Shown here piece by piece: positions 25,392 through 33,001 of a stretch of 64,000 bases of DNA; within the stretch, counting starts at the first letter, position 1, and each line of letters begins with the position of its first letter. Source of the stretch: TMED14 sp002167805. GTDB taxonomy: Bacteria > Bacteroidota > Bacteroidia > Flavobacteriales > Schleiferiaceae. A model generated the notes under the pieces. It did no database searches and was not told the DNA's origin. It was given only the letters and a program-made list of their open reading frames with translations. The stretch covers positions 62,001 through 126,000 of the forward strand of contig CBFHHY010000005.1 in assembly GCA_965655795.1 (NCBI GenBank). Direction: 5' to 3'. The position numbers and the translations under genes are program-made.

Positions 25392-25518
25392 GTATTATGA
25401 TTATTACGTAGTTGAAATACGATACAACTGTTTTATTAACCTTTTTGAGTGCCTATTCCATATATTCGTTACATATAAAAACAAAACAAAACACTCTATT
25501 AATTTAAAATATATTTCA

Positions 25519-25728
25519 ATGTTCGGAGTTTCCAAAAACATTAGTGTACCAGAAAGATGGGCACGAGCTATTACTTCTCTTTTTCTAATTCCATCGATAT
25601 TAGTTCAAGGGTATGATCTGTTTCCCCTCCTCCAATCTTTTGTAGGAATTATATTAATATACAATGCTCTATCGGGAATCTGTTGGACCTCTCGTATTTT
25701 CGGAATTAAAACTTGTGATCGAAATTAA
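25519..25728 (+). CDS. DUF2892-family membrane protein
   Basis: A 69-residue protein: MFGVSKNISVPERWARAITS, two hydrophobic segments, and the end LSGICWTSRIFGIKTCDRN. The pattern of an N-terminal ERxxRA block, two helices and C-x-x-x-x-x-F-G-I-x-T-C is that of DUF2892 inner-membrane proteins (YgaP-like tails), often linked to sulfur metabolism. The frame is open from inside repeat 6 (25375), but the family start matches ATG 25519. It is the only intact gene between repeats 6 and 7. Confidence 0.7.
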   Translation: MFGVSKNISVPERWARAITSLFLIPSILVQGYDLFPLLQSFVGIILIYNALSGICWTSRIFGIKTCDRN

Positions 25729-25746
25729 GAACCCTATGATCCAGAC

Positions 25747-25845
25747 TATCTCAAGACTCTGACCTTTCTGACAAGCCTAAAGGGGTTTACAGAATTCAAG
25801 TCTCGAATGATAAAGCTCTAGACTTTGAATGTTGTGATTCAATAG
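25747..25845 (+). pseudogene. Frameshifted duplicate of a T9SS sorting-domain end
   Basis: This stretch is nearly the same as 24195-24295, the last ~33 codons of the T9SS protein at 23654: DLSDKPKGVYRIQV is still readable, but one base is lost before the stop so the reading frame shifts. Homology continues without a break into repeat copy 7, just as the original continues into copy 5. It has no start codon and no signal peptide. Confidence 0.75.
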
Positions 25846-25860
25846 GGACATAGTTCTCTA

Positions 25861-25924
25861 CAAGTATCGTTGACTTATCTAAGAGGCTTAGAGGTTAAGC
25901 AGTTGGATGCTGAGGATATGCCTG
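25861..25924 (+). repeat. Array repeat, copy 7
   Basis: The copy closest to the consensus: GCTTA-gaggt-TAAGC stem and the full GAGGATATGCCTG end. Preceded by the same ~25 bp (from CAATAG to TTCTCTAC) that precede copies 4 and 5. It ends the array on the right. Confidence 0.8.
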
Positions 25925-25927
25925 GGT

Positions 25928-26068
25928 TTAATTAATAAATAAAAGCTTGATTAAGGAAGCTATGCCCGACCCTGCAGATACAGAGATAACTGTCCAAAAA
26001 AGTTTTTCCAAAAATGTTGCATCGTCTTTCCACCCTCCCCATTTGTTCGTTGGATTTCTAAATTTCAT
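25928..26068 (-). CDS. Small membrane protein (46 aa)
   Basis: A complete ATG-to-TAA frame: a hydrophilic start with two tryptophans (MKFRNPTNKWGGWKDD), then one hydrophobic segment of about 20 residues (FWTVISVSAGSGIASLIKLL). Its end lies 4 bp from repeat copy 7, convergent with the array. No family recognised. Confidence 0.5.
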   Translation of the reverse strand: MKFRNPTNKWGGWKDDATFLEKLFWTVISVSAGSGIASLIKLLFIN

Positions 26069-26239
26069 TTTAATTAATTTATAGTTAAGTAAGTCACTAA
26101 TGTAAACTATTATTAATCAGTCACTAACTGATAAAAGAAGTTCTTAAATATTGATAGCGGTTAGAGTGCTGGAAGGCTTTTTGACAATTAAGTAATTGAA
26201 AACAAGAGCATTGGCAAAAAACAATACTCATAACCCAAG
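26069..26239. other. Non-coding spacer between array and tRNA
   Basis: About 170 bp of AT-rich DNA with no open frame of note. It contains no further array repeat and no direct copy of the tRNA 3' end that would mark an island boundary. Confidence 0.45.
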
Positions 26240-26272
26240 ACAAAAAAGCCCCTCAGAATCAACTGAAGGGCT
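26240..26272 (-). terminator. Rho-independent terminator of the tRNA gene
   Basis: On the - strand, stem AAGCCCTTCAG / CTGAGGGGCTT (about 11 bp with one wobble) with a 6-base loop and a run of six T, starting 3 bp after the tRNA. Confidence 0.85.
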
Positions 26273-26274
26273 TG

Positions 26275-26348
26275 TAGCGAGAGCGAGAATTGAACTCGCG
26301 ACCTCAGGGTTATGAATCCTGCGCTCTAACCGCCTGAGCTACCTCGCC
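26275..26348 (-). tRNA. tRNA-Met (CAT)
   Basis: A full cloverleaf of 74 nt: acceptor GGCGAGG with TCTCGCT (two wobble pairs), D arm GCTC...GAGC, anticodon loop TTCATAA, T arm GCGAG-TTCAATT-CTCGC, discriminator A. The anticodon is CAT; the lack of the three G-C pairs typical of initiators points to elongator Met, but Ile2 (lysidine-modified) cannot be excluded. The anticodon stem has an A-C mismatch at its loop end. CCA is not encoded. Confidence 0.9.
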
Positions 26349-26359
26349 AAAATGGATTG

Positions 26360-26390
26360 CAAAAATAGATAGTATATGCTTTGGGGCCAA
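26360..26390 (-). promoter_or_regulatory. Promoter of the tRNA gene
   Basis: On the - strand: TTG, 20-bp spacer, TATTTTTG, which fits the Bacteroidetes TTG-N19/20-TAnnTTTG consensus, ending 12 bp before the tRNA. Confidence 0.65.
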
Positions 26391-26506
26391 CCTTTATTTT
26401 GGAATGTTGAAATATCTGTACAATCTTTTTGCAATTAGTTTTTGATGTTCAGATTATGCTATTATATTGCGGTATAATTAGATTATAACTGTACTTATAT
26501 AATATT

Positions 26507-26893
26507 ATGTCCGATCGCGTAAAAATATCACTAGAATTTCCTATTCGTAGTTCAGCTGCTATGATATACACCTTCTTGAGTACTCCGAGTGGATTGTCTG
26601 AATGGTTTTGTGATGATGTAAATTCTAGAGGAGATACATTTACTTTTTTTTGGAATGACTCCGAAGAGGTTGCGCATTTGGTAAGGAAAAAACAAAATCA
26701 GTTTATACAATTCAAATGGGATCATGATGATAGTAAAGAAAAATTCAGTTTTGAGTTTCGAATCCAATTTGATGAATTAACAGGCGCTGGATTGTTGGTT
26801 GTTACTGATTTTGCGGAACCAGAAGAGGAAGACGAAATGAAGCTTCTATGGGAAAGTCAGATTAAAACTTTACTTCGGACAATTGGCTCGTGA
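26507..26893 (+). CDS. START-like domain protein (SRPBCC)
   Basis: A 128-residue acidic protein: KISLEFPIRSSAAMIYTFLS, SGLSEWFCDDVNSRGDTFTF and a C-terminal MKLLWESQIKTLLRTIGS. It belongs to the START-like SRPBCC group that is conserved across Flavobacteriia with PAP2 or other membrane genes. Its stop overlaps the GTG start of the PAP2 gene, so they are translationally coupled. Ligand unknown. Confidence 0.8.
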   Translation: MSDRVKISLEFPIRSSAAMIYTFLSTPSGLSEWFCDDVNSRGDTFTFFWNDSEEVAHLVRKKQNQFIQFKWDHDDSKEKFSFEFRIQFDELTGAGLLVVTDFAEPEEEDEMKLLWESQIKTLLRTIGS

Positions 26894-27501
26894 ACAAAAA
26901 GTTCATTTATTTTTTCTTTATTTTTTGGTCTTTTTTAGGAGTTGCTTTCGGTGCAATTGGCAGTATTAGATTTCATTATTTGATTCAAAATCTACGTTCC
27001 GATTTTTTAGATATTTTATTTCAGAAGATTACTTTACTTGGAGAAGAGTATGCCATAGTGCCTGTTATATTGCTCTTAGTTCTTTATTTTCCTTCAGGCA
27101 AAGACAAAGAATATAGAAACAAAGTTATTATTTCTCTTTTTGTTGGATTGTGCCTTGGGGGCGCGCTGCCTCAATTAGGAAAATTATTATGGGATGATGC
27201 TCTTCGTCCTTGGTCAGTTTTAAGTGATTTAGAACCAATTGAAGGTTTAAAAATCAGTTATCGAAGAAGCTTTCCATCGGGACATACAACTATAACTGCT
27301 GCATGGGTAGCATTATGGGCAAGTATTGCAAACTCGAAATGGAATGTTCCAATCCTTATGTCACTTGTTGTCTTATTTGTAGCTCTTTCTCGAGTGTATT
27401 TAAATATGCATTGGCTTCATGATGTCCTCGCAGGTGGACTTCTTGGGATTTTTAGTGCATATATCGGTCTATGGGCTGGCGGCTTTAATAAAAGAACGTA
27501 A
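26890..27501 (+). CDS. PAP2-family membrane phosphatase
   Basis: A 203-residue membrane protein with about six helices and the three PAP2 motifs: KLLWDDALRPWS (KxxxxxxRP) near residue 98, RRSFPSGHTTITAA (PSGH) near 122 and SRVYLNMHWLHDVLAG (SRxxxxxHxxxD) near 166. It should hydrolyse lipid phosphates such as undecaprenyl pyrophosphate or phosphatidylglycerophosphate on the periplasmic side. GTG start overlapping the upstream stop. Confidence 0.9.
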   Translation: MNKKFIYFFFIFWSFLGVAFGAIGSIRFHYLIQNLRSDFLDILFQKITLLGEEYAIVPVILLLVLYFPSGKDKEYRNKVIISLFVGLCLGGALPQLGKLLWDDALRPWSVLSDLEPIEGLKISYRRSFPSGHTTITAAWVALWASIANSKWNVPILMSLVVLFVALSRVYLNMHWLHDVLAGGLLGIFSAYIGLWAGGFNKRT

Positions 27502-27524
27502 TTTTACAGTATAAATTGAAAACT

Positions 27525-28271
27525 ATGAAATTACTTGAAAACAAGGTTGCTCTAATTACTGGCGCATCAAAAGGAATAGGACGTTCGATTGCAGAGAGAT
27601 TCATTGAGGAAGGCGCGAAGGTTGCTTTTACTTTTTTGTCAAGTGTTGAAAAAGGCAAATCCTTGGAGGAGGAGCTAAATTCCAATGGGGGGGAGTCTAA
27701 AGGTTTTCAGTCAGATGCTTCAAGTTCGGAGCAGGCAGAGAAATTAATAAATGATGTCGTGTCCCATTTTGGTCAAATCGATATAATCGTAAATAACGCA
27801 GGAATAACAAAGGATACATTAATGCTGCGAATGAACGAGGAAGATTTTGATTCCGTAATCAATGTAAACCTCAAGTCTGTTTTTAATACCACAAAGCATG
27901 CACAACGTTTAATGCTAAAGCAACGAAGTGGTAGCATCATTAATATTTCTTCTATTGTGGGCTTAAAGGGAAACGCCGGTCAAGCAAATTATGCAGCCTC
28001 AAAAGCAGGTATTATAGGTTTTACAAAATCTGTAGCTTTAGAGCTAGGTTCTCGTGGAATTCGCTGCAATGCAGTGGCTCCTGGATTTATTGAGACGGAA
28101 ATGACTGCTGTTCTTGATGAAAAGACAGTTCAAAGCTGGCGTGATGCTATACCGTTGAAAAGGGGAGGTAAACCCGAAGATGTAGCAAATGCATGCATAT
28201 ATCTTGCGAGTGACTTATCATCTTATGTGTCTGGTCAGGTCCTACAGGTAGATGGTGGGTTGCTTACATAA
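27525..28271 (+). CDS. fabG: 3-oxoacyl-[ACP] reductase
   Basis: A 248-residue SDR enzyme of fatty acid synthesis: TGASKGIGRSIAERF at 13-27, NNAGITKDTLMLRM (the FabG hallmark) near 87, INISSIVGLKGNAGQANYAASKAG with active-site Ser, Tyr and Lys, and APGFIETEMT. It reduces 3-oxoacyl-ACP with NADPH. ATG 27525 gives the normal length of 248; the frame also opens with TTG at 27516. It lies 23 bp after the PAP2 gene and may be in the same operon. Confidence 0.93.
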   Translation: MKLLENKVALITGASKGIGRSIAERFIEEGAKVAFTFLSSVEKGKSLEEELNSNGGESKGFQSDASSSEQAEKLINDVVSHFGQIDIIVNNAGITKDTLMLRMNEEDFDSVINVNLKSVFNTTKHAQRLMLKQRSGSIINISSIVGLKGNAGQANYAASKAGIIGFTKSVALELGSRGIRCNAVAPGFIETEMTAVLDEKTVQSWRDAIPLKRGGKPEDVANACIYLASDLSSYVSGQVLQVDGGLLT

Positions 28272-28404
28272 TCAATATCTCTAGTTATTCTTAAAGAAAT
28301 TTCCTCTCTGGTGAGTTAAATATTATCAAATACTGGCATCTTAATTATGTCATAAAAAAATTACTTGGATTGGCGTTAAATTATTTGGTCCGTCTCGAGA
28401 AAAG

Positions 28405-29715
28405 ATGCAACGAATTATGAAAAGCCAAAAAGAGATATTAAAAAAGTTAGGAATTGAGAGACTTAATCAAATGCAATTGTCTTCAAATGAAGCAATTATA
28501 AATTATAACAATGTAATTATTCAGTCTCCTACGGGGACAGGAAAAACCTTGGCCTTTTTACTTCCTTTAATTAACGATATCGAAAGAGGTCTACAGCAGG
28601 TTCAATGCTTGATTATTGTTCCATCAAGGGAACTAGCTATTCAGATTGAAGGTGTTGTACGTCAAATGGGCTCAGGAATAAAATGTAATTCTGTTTACGG
28701 TGGACAATCATTTAATCAGGATAAAATTAATTTAAAACATATTCCATCGCTTGTTGTGGGTACTCCTGGGAGGGTAGCAGACCATATTAAACGGAATACT
28801 TTTTCCCTTGATTATATTAAAAGTTTTGTGATTGATGAGTTTGATAAATCCTTAGAAATAGGCTTCGAAGATGAGTTAAAATCTATTTGTAGTGCCTTAT
28901 ATGACGTAAAAAAGAGAATCCTCACGTCTGCAACAAAATCTATTGATATTCCTCGTTATGTGAATCTAGATAAGCCAGTTATCATAAATACTTCAGTTCA
29001 AGGGGAGGGGGAGATGAAAATGGAATTAATTGAGTCAATAAATAAGGATAAATTGGATCGTTTGGCTGAGGTTTTAAATATTCTGGGAAATGATTCAGGA
29101 ATTATTTTTTGCAACTACAAGGACAGTATTCAAAGAGTTAGTAATTTCCTCTTGGATAAAGGAATATTACATGGGTGCTTTTATGGAGGGATGGAACAAC
29201 AAGACCGAGAACTTTCACTAACAAAATTTAGAAATGGCTCACACAAAATAATTGTTGCGACTGATTTAGCATCTCGAGGGTTGGATTTAGATAGAATAAA
29301 TTATATCATTCATTATCATCTCCCATCTAATGAAAATGAATTTATTCACAGAAACGGAAGAACTGCAAGAATGTATAAAGACGGAATAGTATATGTTTTA
29401 AAACACCATAGTGACCCATCCCCACCTTTCATTCCGTATCTCCAGCTGGCAAAATTTGAAAACAAAGAATATGAGGCTCATCAAAATTGGGTCACTTTAA
29501 TGATCTCAGGAGGGAGGAAAGATAGGATTTCAAAAGGGGATGTTGCAGGTTTTCTTATTAAAAAAGGTGAGCTTAAAAATGACGAAGTCGGTTTAATTGA
29601 ATTAAAACAGAAAGTTACTTTTGTTGCAATTGAAAAAAAATCCTCAACAAAAATCATAAAGAAAATTAATGGATTGAGGCTAAAAACAAAAAAAATTAGA
29701 GCAAGTCTCGTTTAA
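28405..29715 (+). CDS. dbpA: DbpA-like DEAD-box RNA helicase
   Basis: A 436-residue RNA helicase: SPTGTGKTLAFLLP (motif I), PSRELAIQI (Ia), VGTPGRV (Ib), VIDEFDKSLEIGF where motif II reads DEFD instead of DEAD, TSATKSI (III), IFCNY, ATDLASRGLDLD (V) and HRNGRTARM (VI). The C-terminal ~70 residues (ISGGRKDRISKGDVAGFLIKKG ..., in pieces) match the DbpA RNA-binding domain that recognises 23S rRNA hairpin 92, so a role in 50S assembly is likely. It meets the next gene stop to stop with no gap. Confidence 0.88.
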   Translation: MQRIMKSQKEILKKLGIERLNQMQLSSNEAIINYNNVIIQSPTGTGKTLAFLLPLINDIERGLQQVQCLIIVPSRELAIQIEGVVRQMGSGIKCNSVYGGQSFNQDKINLKHIPSLVVGTPGRVADHIKRNTFSLDYIKSFVIDEFDKSLEIGFEDELKSICSALYDVKKRILTSATKSIDIPRYVNLDKPVIINTSVQGEGEMKMELIESINKDKLDRLAEVLNILGNDSGIIFCNYKDSIQRVSNFLLDKGILHGCFYGGMEQQDRELSLTKFRNGSHKIIVATDLASRGLDLDRINYIIHYHLPSNENEFIHRNGRTARMYKDGIVYVLKHHSDPSPPFIPYLQLAKFENKEYEAHQNWVTLMISGGRKDRISKGDVAGFLIKKGELKNDEVGLIELKQKVTFVAIEKKSSTKIIKKINGLRLKTKKIRASLV

Positions 29716-30807
29716 TTAATCAAGTTCCTTTAGATAATTCTCTAGCTCAGGAATTTCAATGTTTCTTGCTACTATTATTCCTGTAGGATCAATTAATATA
29801 TTTTGAGGAATCGCACGAATTGAATACAGTTCAGCTGCAGAATTTCCCCAACCCTTAAGGTCAGACATTTGAGGCCAAGTTAAACCATCATCGATAATTG
29901 CTTTTTTCCATCGATCGTTATCTTGGTCAAATGCTACGCCAACAATTTCAAATTTATTGGACCACCTTCGATAAATATCGACCAGATCCGGATTTTGAGC
30001 TCGACAAGGACCGCACCATGATGCCCAAAAGTCGACAAGGGTATATTTAGAAATTAAAGAACTTAGAGAAATTGCAACCCCAGATGTGTCAAATTGAGAG
30101 ATGTCAGTGTAAGGTTCACCAATAGCAACCCTGTGAAGGGCATCTGAACGCTTTCTTAGGAGATTTACATCTTCTGAGTCATAATTTGTCACATTTTCTA
30201 AAACAGAATCGATAAACTCAATTTCTTCCATATAAAGATATCTGTTCGTAATAAAGGCACCCAAAGCATCATGATTCAGGGCGAAATCTTTGGTTTCTCT
30301 CTGAAGTTGAGTGTATTTTAAATCCATAATTGCTGATAGCGAATCAACGGTTTCAGAATCTCCAGCCGCAGAGGCAATAGTGTAGGTCTCTCTCAGGCCA
30401 TCAGTAAAATCTTTAAATTCATCCCTTTTTGACATGTATTCATTAAGATTGTCTTGACTCTCTGTTCCTGACAACTCACCTTGAAACGGGAATATCGATG
30501 CATCACCAGTTAGTGATAGTTTGCCTTGATAACCAAATCCAGCTATTGCCTCAGGTAGGCCCGAGATACTTAAATAAAACGAGGTCGGACCTTTTGGTGA
30601 GAAAGAAAGTTTTCCCTTGCCGTCTATTAGTCGAATTGAATCAACTACAACCCATTCCGCAGAATCTCTGACATTTATCTTAGCTAGACCTTCATTTTCT
30701 GACGGTACAAAATTCTCTAGATTTATATCAATCTCTAGGGAATTATTCGCGCAAGAGGCAATTATTAATATTGCTGTTGCAATTAGTGTACTTTTCATCA
30801 TTTTCAT
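29716..30807 (-). CDS. Thioredoxin-like lipoprotein (TlpA/ResA type, DUF4369)
   Basis: A 363-residue lipoprotein (IIASCANN lipobox). An N-terminal beta domain of the DUF4369 type (about 25-110) and a helical linker are followed by a thioredoxin-like domain with YTLVDFWASWCGPCRAQNP (CGPC near residue 265) and the cis-Pro loop AIPQNILIDPTG. Likely a periplasmic thiol-disulfide reductase attached to a membrane. Divergent from the S46 peptidase gene with 25 bp between the starts. Confidence 0.88.
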   Translation of the reverse strand: MKMMKSTLIATAILIIASCANNSLEIDINLENFVPSENEGLAKINVRDSAEWVVVDSIRLIDGKGKLSFSPKGPTSFYLSISGLPEAIAGFGYQGKLSLTGDASIFPFQGELSGTESQDNLNEYMSKRDEFKDFTDGLRETYTIASAAGDSETVDSLSAIMDLKYTQLQRETKDFALNHDALGAFITNRYLYMEEIEFIDSVLENVTNYDSEDVNLLRKRSDALHRVAIGEPYTDISQFDTSGVAISLSSLISKYTLVDFWASWCGPCRAQNPDLVDIYRRWSNKFEIVGVAFDQDNDRWKKAIIDDGLTWPQMSDLKGWGNSAAELYSIRAIPQNILIDPTGIIVARNIEIPELENYLKELD

Positions 30808-30832
30808 CTTGCGAAGATATTATCTTTACCGG

Positions 30833-32935
30833 ATGTTAAAAAAATCACTTCTCTTTTTTATCCTTCTGACTACGTTTAATTTGTCTATGTATTCACAAGG
30901 AATGTGGCTACCAAACGAATTATTGGAACAAGAAACAAATATGAAGTCCAAAGGGATGACTATGTCTGCATCCGATATTTACTCAATAAATTCAGGTAGT
31001 TTAAAGGATGCTATTGTTCATTTTGGTGGCTTTTGCACTGGAGAAGTAATCTCAGATCAGGGACTAGTATTAACAAACCACCATTGCGGTTATAGCGCTA
31101 TTCAGAGTCATTCATCAGTTCAAAATGATTATTTGAAAAATGGGTTTTGGGCCAAATCATTTTCTGAAGAAAAGCCAAATGAAGGTCTATTCGTTGATTT
31201 CATTGTTTCAATTGATGATGTTTCAGAGAGTATTCAAAATTTTATTGCAAAAGGATTGAGTCAAAATGAAGCAATTGATTCTTTTATACAAGTAAATCCA
31301 GCAATCGGGAAGGGAATGCGTTCGGAGATTAAGCCAATTTATTTTGGGAATCAATTCATACTTATTGTCTCACAGAGATACTCAGATGTTCGATTGGTTG
31401 GTGCTCCTCCAAGTCTCATTGGGAAATTTGGCGCTGATACAGATAATTGGGTTTGGCCAAGGCATACTGGTGACTTTTCATTTTTTAGGATTTATGCATC
31501 TCCAGATGGAAGCCCTGCAGAGTATTCGCCAGAGAATATTCCTTTAAAAACTAAAAATCCTCTAACAATTAGCTTAGAGGGTGTTAATGAGGGGGATTTT
31601 TCTTTAATCTATGGATTTCCTGGTAGGACAAGTAATTATCTTCCTGTAAACGAGGTCTCTCAGCAAATAGATGTTTTGTTGCCGATTCGGGTTGAGTTAA
31701 GAGAAATCATTCTAGATAAATGGGATAGTGCAATGCGTATAAATCCAGTCGTAAAAATTCAATATGCATCTAAATATGCATCTGTGTCGAATGGATGGAA
31801 GAAATGGAAAGGTCAAATTGAAGGAATCGAGGCTTCTTATGGTATTGATACATTGAAAAAAAGACAAGAGAGAATGATTAATTACCACTCAGCAAACAAT
31901 AAAAATGCTTTTGTGGCTGTGGATCAACTTGAGCGTTTTAATAATCAGACGGAATCTCTAGAGAATGCAAGAAAAAGTTTAATTTATTTTCAGGAAATTT
32001 TAAGAAATTGGGAGTTGTTAACCTGGAGTAGGTTAGCGAATAATATAGTAAGGCTCTCAGATGAGGGCAAGGATTTGAAAGGTGCCTTGAGAGCACTCAT
32101 AGAATTTGAAAAGAATTATAATCCTGAGTTGGATCGAAGATCTTCAAGAAGTCTTGTTCAGAATTGGCTTTCGGCGGGAGAGAAGGATACGCTATTAACT
32201 GTTCCAATCGATTATATTAAAGAAACAAATTCATTTTTGCAGGGTTTGTTTAGCCCCGCTCTATATAAAAGTTTACCAATTGGAATTGCTGAGTTAGACG
32301 CAAATTTTATAGCTGATTCTTGTAGAAATCATCTTGCTTTTGATTTATGGCCAGACCTTCTAAATAGATACCGCTCATTATTGATGAAAACGAACAAATT
32401 AGAAAAGGATTTTCAATCCGGTATGAAGGAGTGGATGTCACTATATCTTTCTTCGGTAGATGAAGGGGAAAATATTTTTGCGCCTGATGCAAATTCAACC
32501 ATGAGGGTCTCCTATGGTTTAATTGGTGGTTTTTCGCCCCGAGATGGTGCTAATTATAATCACAACACTACAACTGAGGGTATCTTGGAAAAATATATTC
32601 CAGGTGATTATGAATTTGATTTACCACAAAATTTTAAGAAAACGCTTGAGAATAGAGAGTTTGGCAGATACGCGGATAACGATGGACAATTATCTGTCTG
32701 TTTTATCGCCGCAAATCATACTTCAGGTGGGAACTCAGGAAGTCCAGCTTTAAACTCAAAGGGACACCTGATTGGTTTAAATTTTGATCGTCTTTGGGAA
32801 GGTACAATGAGTGATTTTTACTTCACCACCCAGCGTTGCAGAAATATTATGGTTGACGTTCGCTATATAATGTGGGTAGTCGATAAATATGCAAATGCAA
32901 ACAGATTAATTGAAGAGATGAGATTTGCTGATTAA
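30833..32935 (+). CDS. S46-family dipeptidyl-peptidase (DPP7-like)
   Basis: A 700-residue secreted serine exopeptidase. Signal peptide (to MYSQG), MWLPNELL start typical of the family, catalytic His in TNHHCGYSAIQ near residue 83, catalytic Asp in DTDNWVWPRHTGDFSFFR near 210, and catalytic Ser in SGGNSGSPALN (Ser635). The segment GLNFDRLWEGTMSDFYF after the serine resembles DPP7 (hydrophobic P1) more than DPP11 (acidic P1). The frame opens upstream at 30617 across the neighbour's promoter; ATG 30833 is the start that gives the normal size and signal peptide. Confidence 0.92.
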   Translation: MLKKSLLFFILLTTFNLSMYSQGMWLPNELLEQETNMKSKGMTMSASDIYSINSGSLKDAIVHFGGFCTGEVISDQGLVLTNHHCGYSAIQSHSSVQNDYLKNGFWAKSFSEEKPNEGLFVDFIVSIDDVSESIQNFIAKGLSQNEAIDSFIQVNPAIGKGMRSEIKPIYFGNQFILIVSQRYSDVRLVGAPPSLIGKFGADTDNWVWPRHTGDFSFFRIYASPDGSPAEYSPENIPLKTKNPLTISLEGVNEGDFSLIYGFPGRTSNYLPVNEVSQQIDVLLPIRVELREIILDKWDSAMRINPVVKIQYASKYASVSNGWKKWKGQIEGIEASYGIDTLKKRQERMINYHSANNKNAFVAVDQLERFNNQTESLENARKSLIYFQEILRNWELLTWSRLANNIVRLSDEGKDLKGALRALIEFEKNYNPELDRRSSRSLVQNWLSAGEKDTLLTVPIDYIKETNSFLQGLFSPALYKSLPIGIAELDANFIADSCRNHLAFDLWPDLLNRYRSLLMKTNKLEKDFQSGMKEWMSLYLSSVDEGENIFAPDANSTMRVSYGLIGGFSPRDGANYNHNTTTEGILEKYIPGDYEFDLPQNFKKTLENREFGRYADNDGQLSVCFIAANHTSGGNSGSPALNSKGHLIGLNFDRLWEGTMSDFYFTTQRCRNIMVDVRYIMWVVDKYANANRLIEEMRFAD

Positions 32936-33001
32936 TAACGATATAAATAAACACTTGGACCATACTTTTGTGTCCGATAATTAAATTCACACCAAAATAA
33001 A

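Larger units (their letters stand above)
20072..25924 (+). mobile_element. Putative cassette array of small genes separated by a 60-75 bp dyad repeat
   Basis: Seven copies of one imperfect repeat (listed separately) lie at intervals of roughly 0.4-1.35 kb, all in the same orientation, with one or two unrelated small genes between each pair. In five or six intervals the repeat starts within about 35 bp of a stop codon. Genes are mostly + strand and mostly of lineage-specific type (lipoproteins, DUFs, T9SS client). The arrangement is that of an integron cassette array or a cluster of attC-like sites lacking integrase, but canonical paired attC boxes were not found and no recombinase lies in the window. 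The outer limits are inferred. Confidence 0.45.

Noticed and set aside
25375..25518. N-terminal extension of the DUF2892 gene
   Set aside because: This part begins inside repeat copy 6 and reads as repeat DNA; the family start matches ATG 25519.
20798..25924. CRISPR array
   Set aside because: The seven repeats are 60-75 bp, imperfect, and spaced by 0.4-1.35 kb containing genes, not by 30-40 bp spacers; no cas genes.
30617..30832. 72-codon extension of the S46 peptidase
   Set aside because: It runs through the neighbour's 5' end and would bury the signal peptide; ATG 30833 gives the normal protein.
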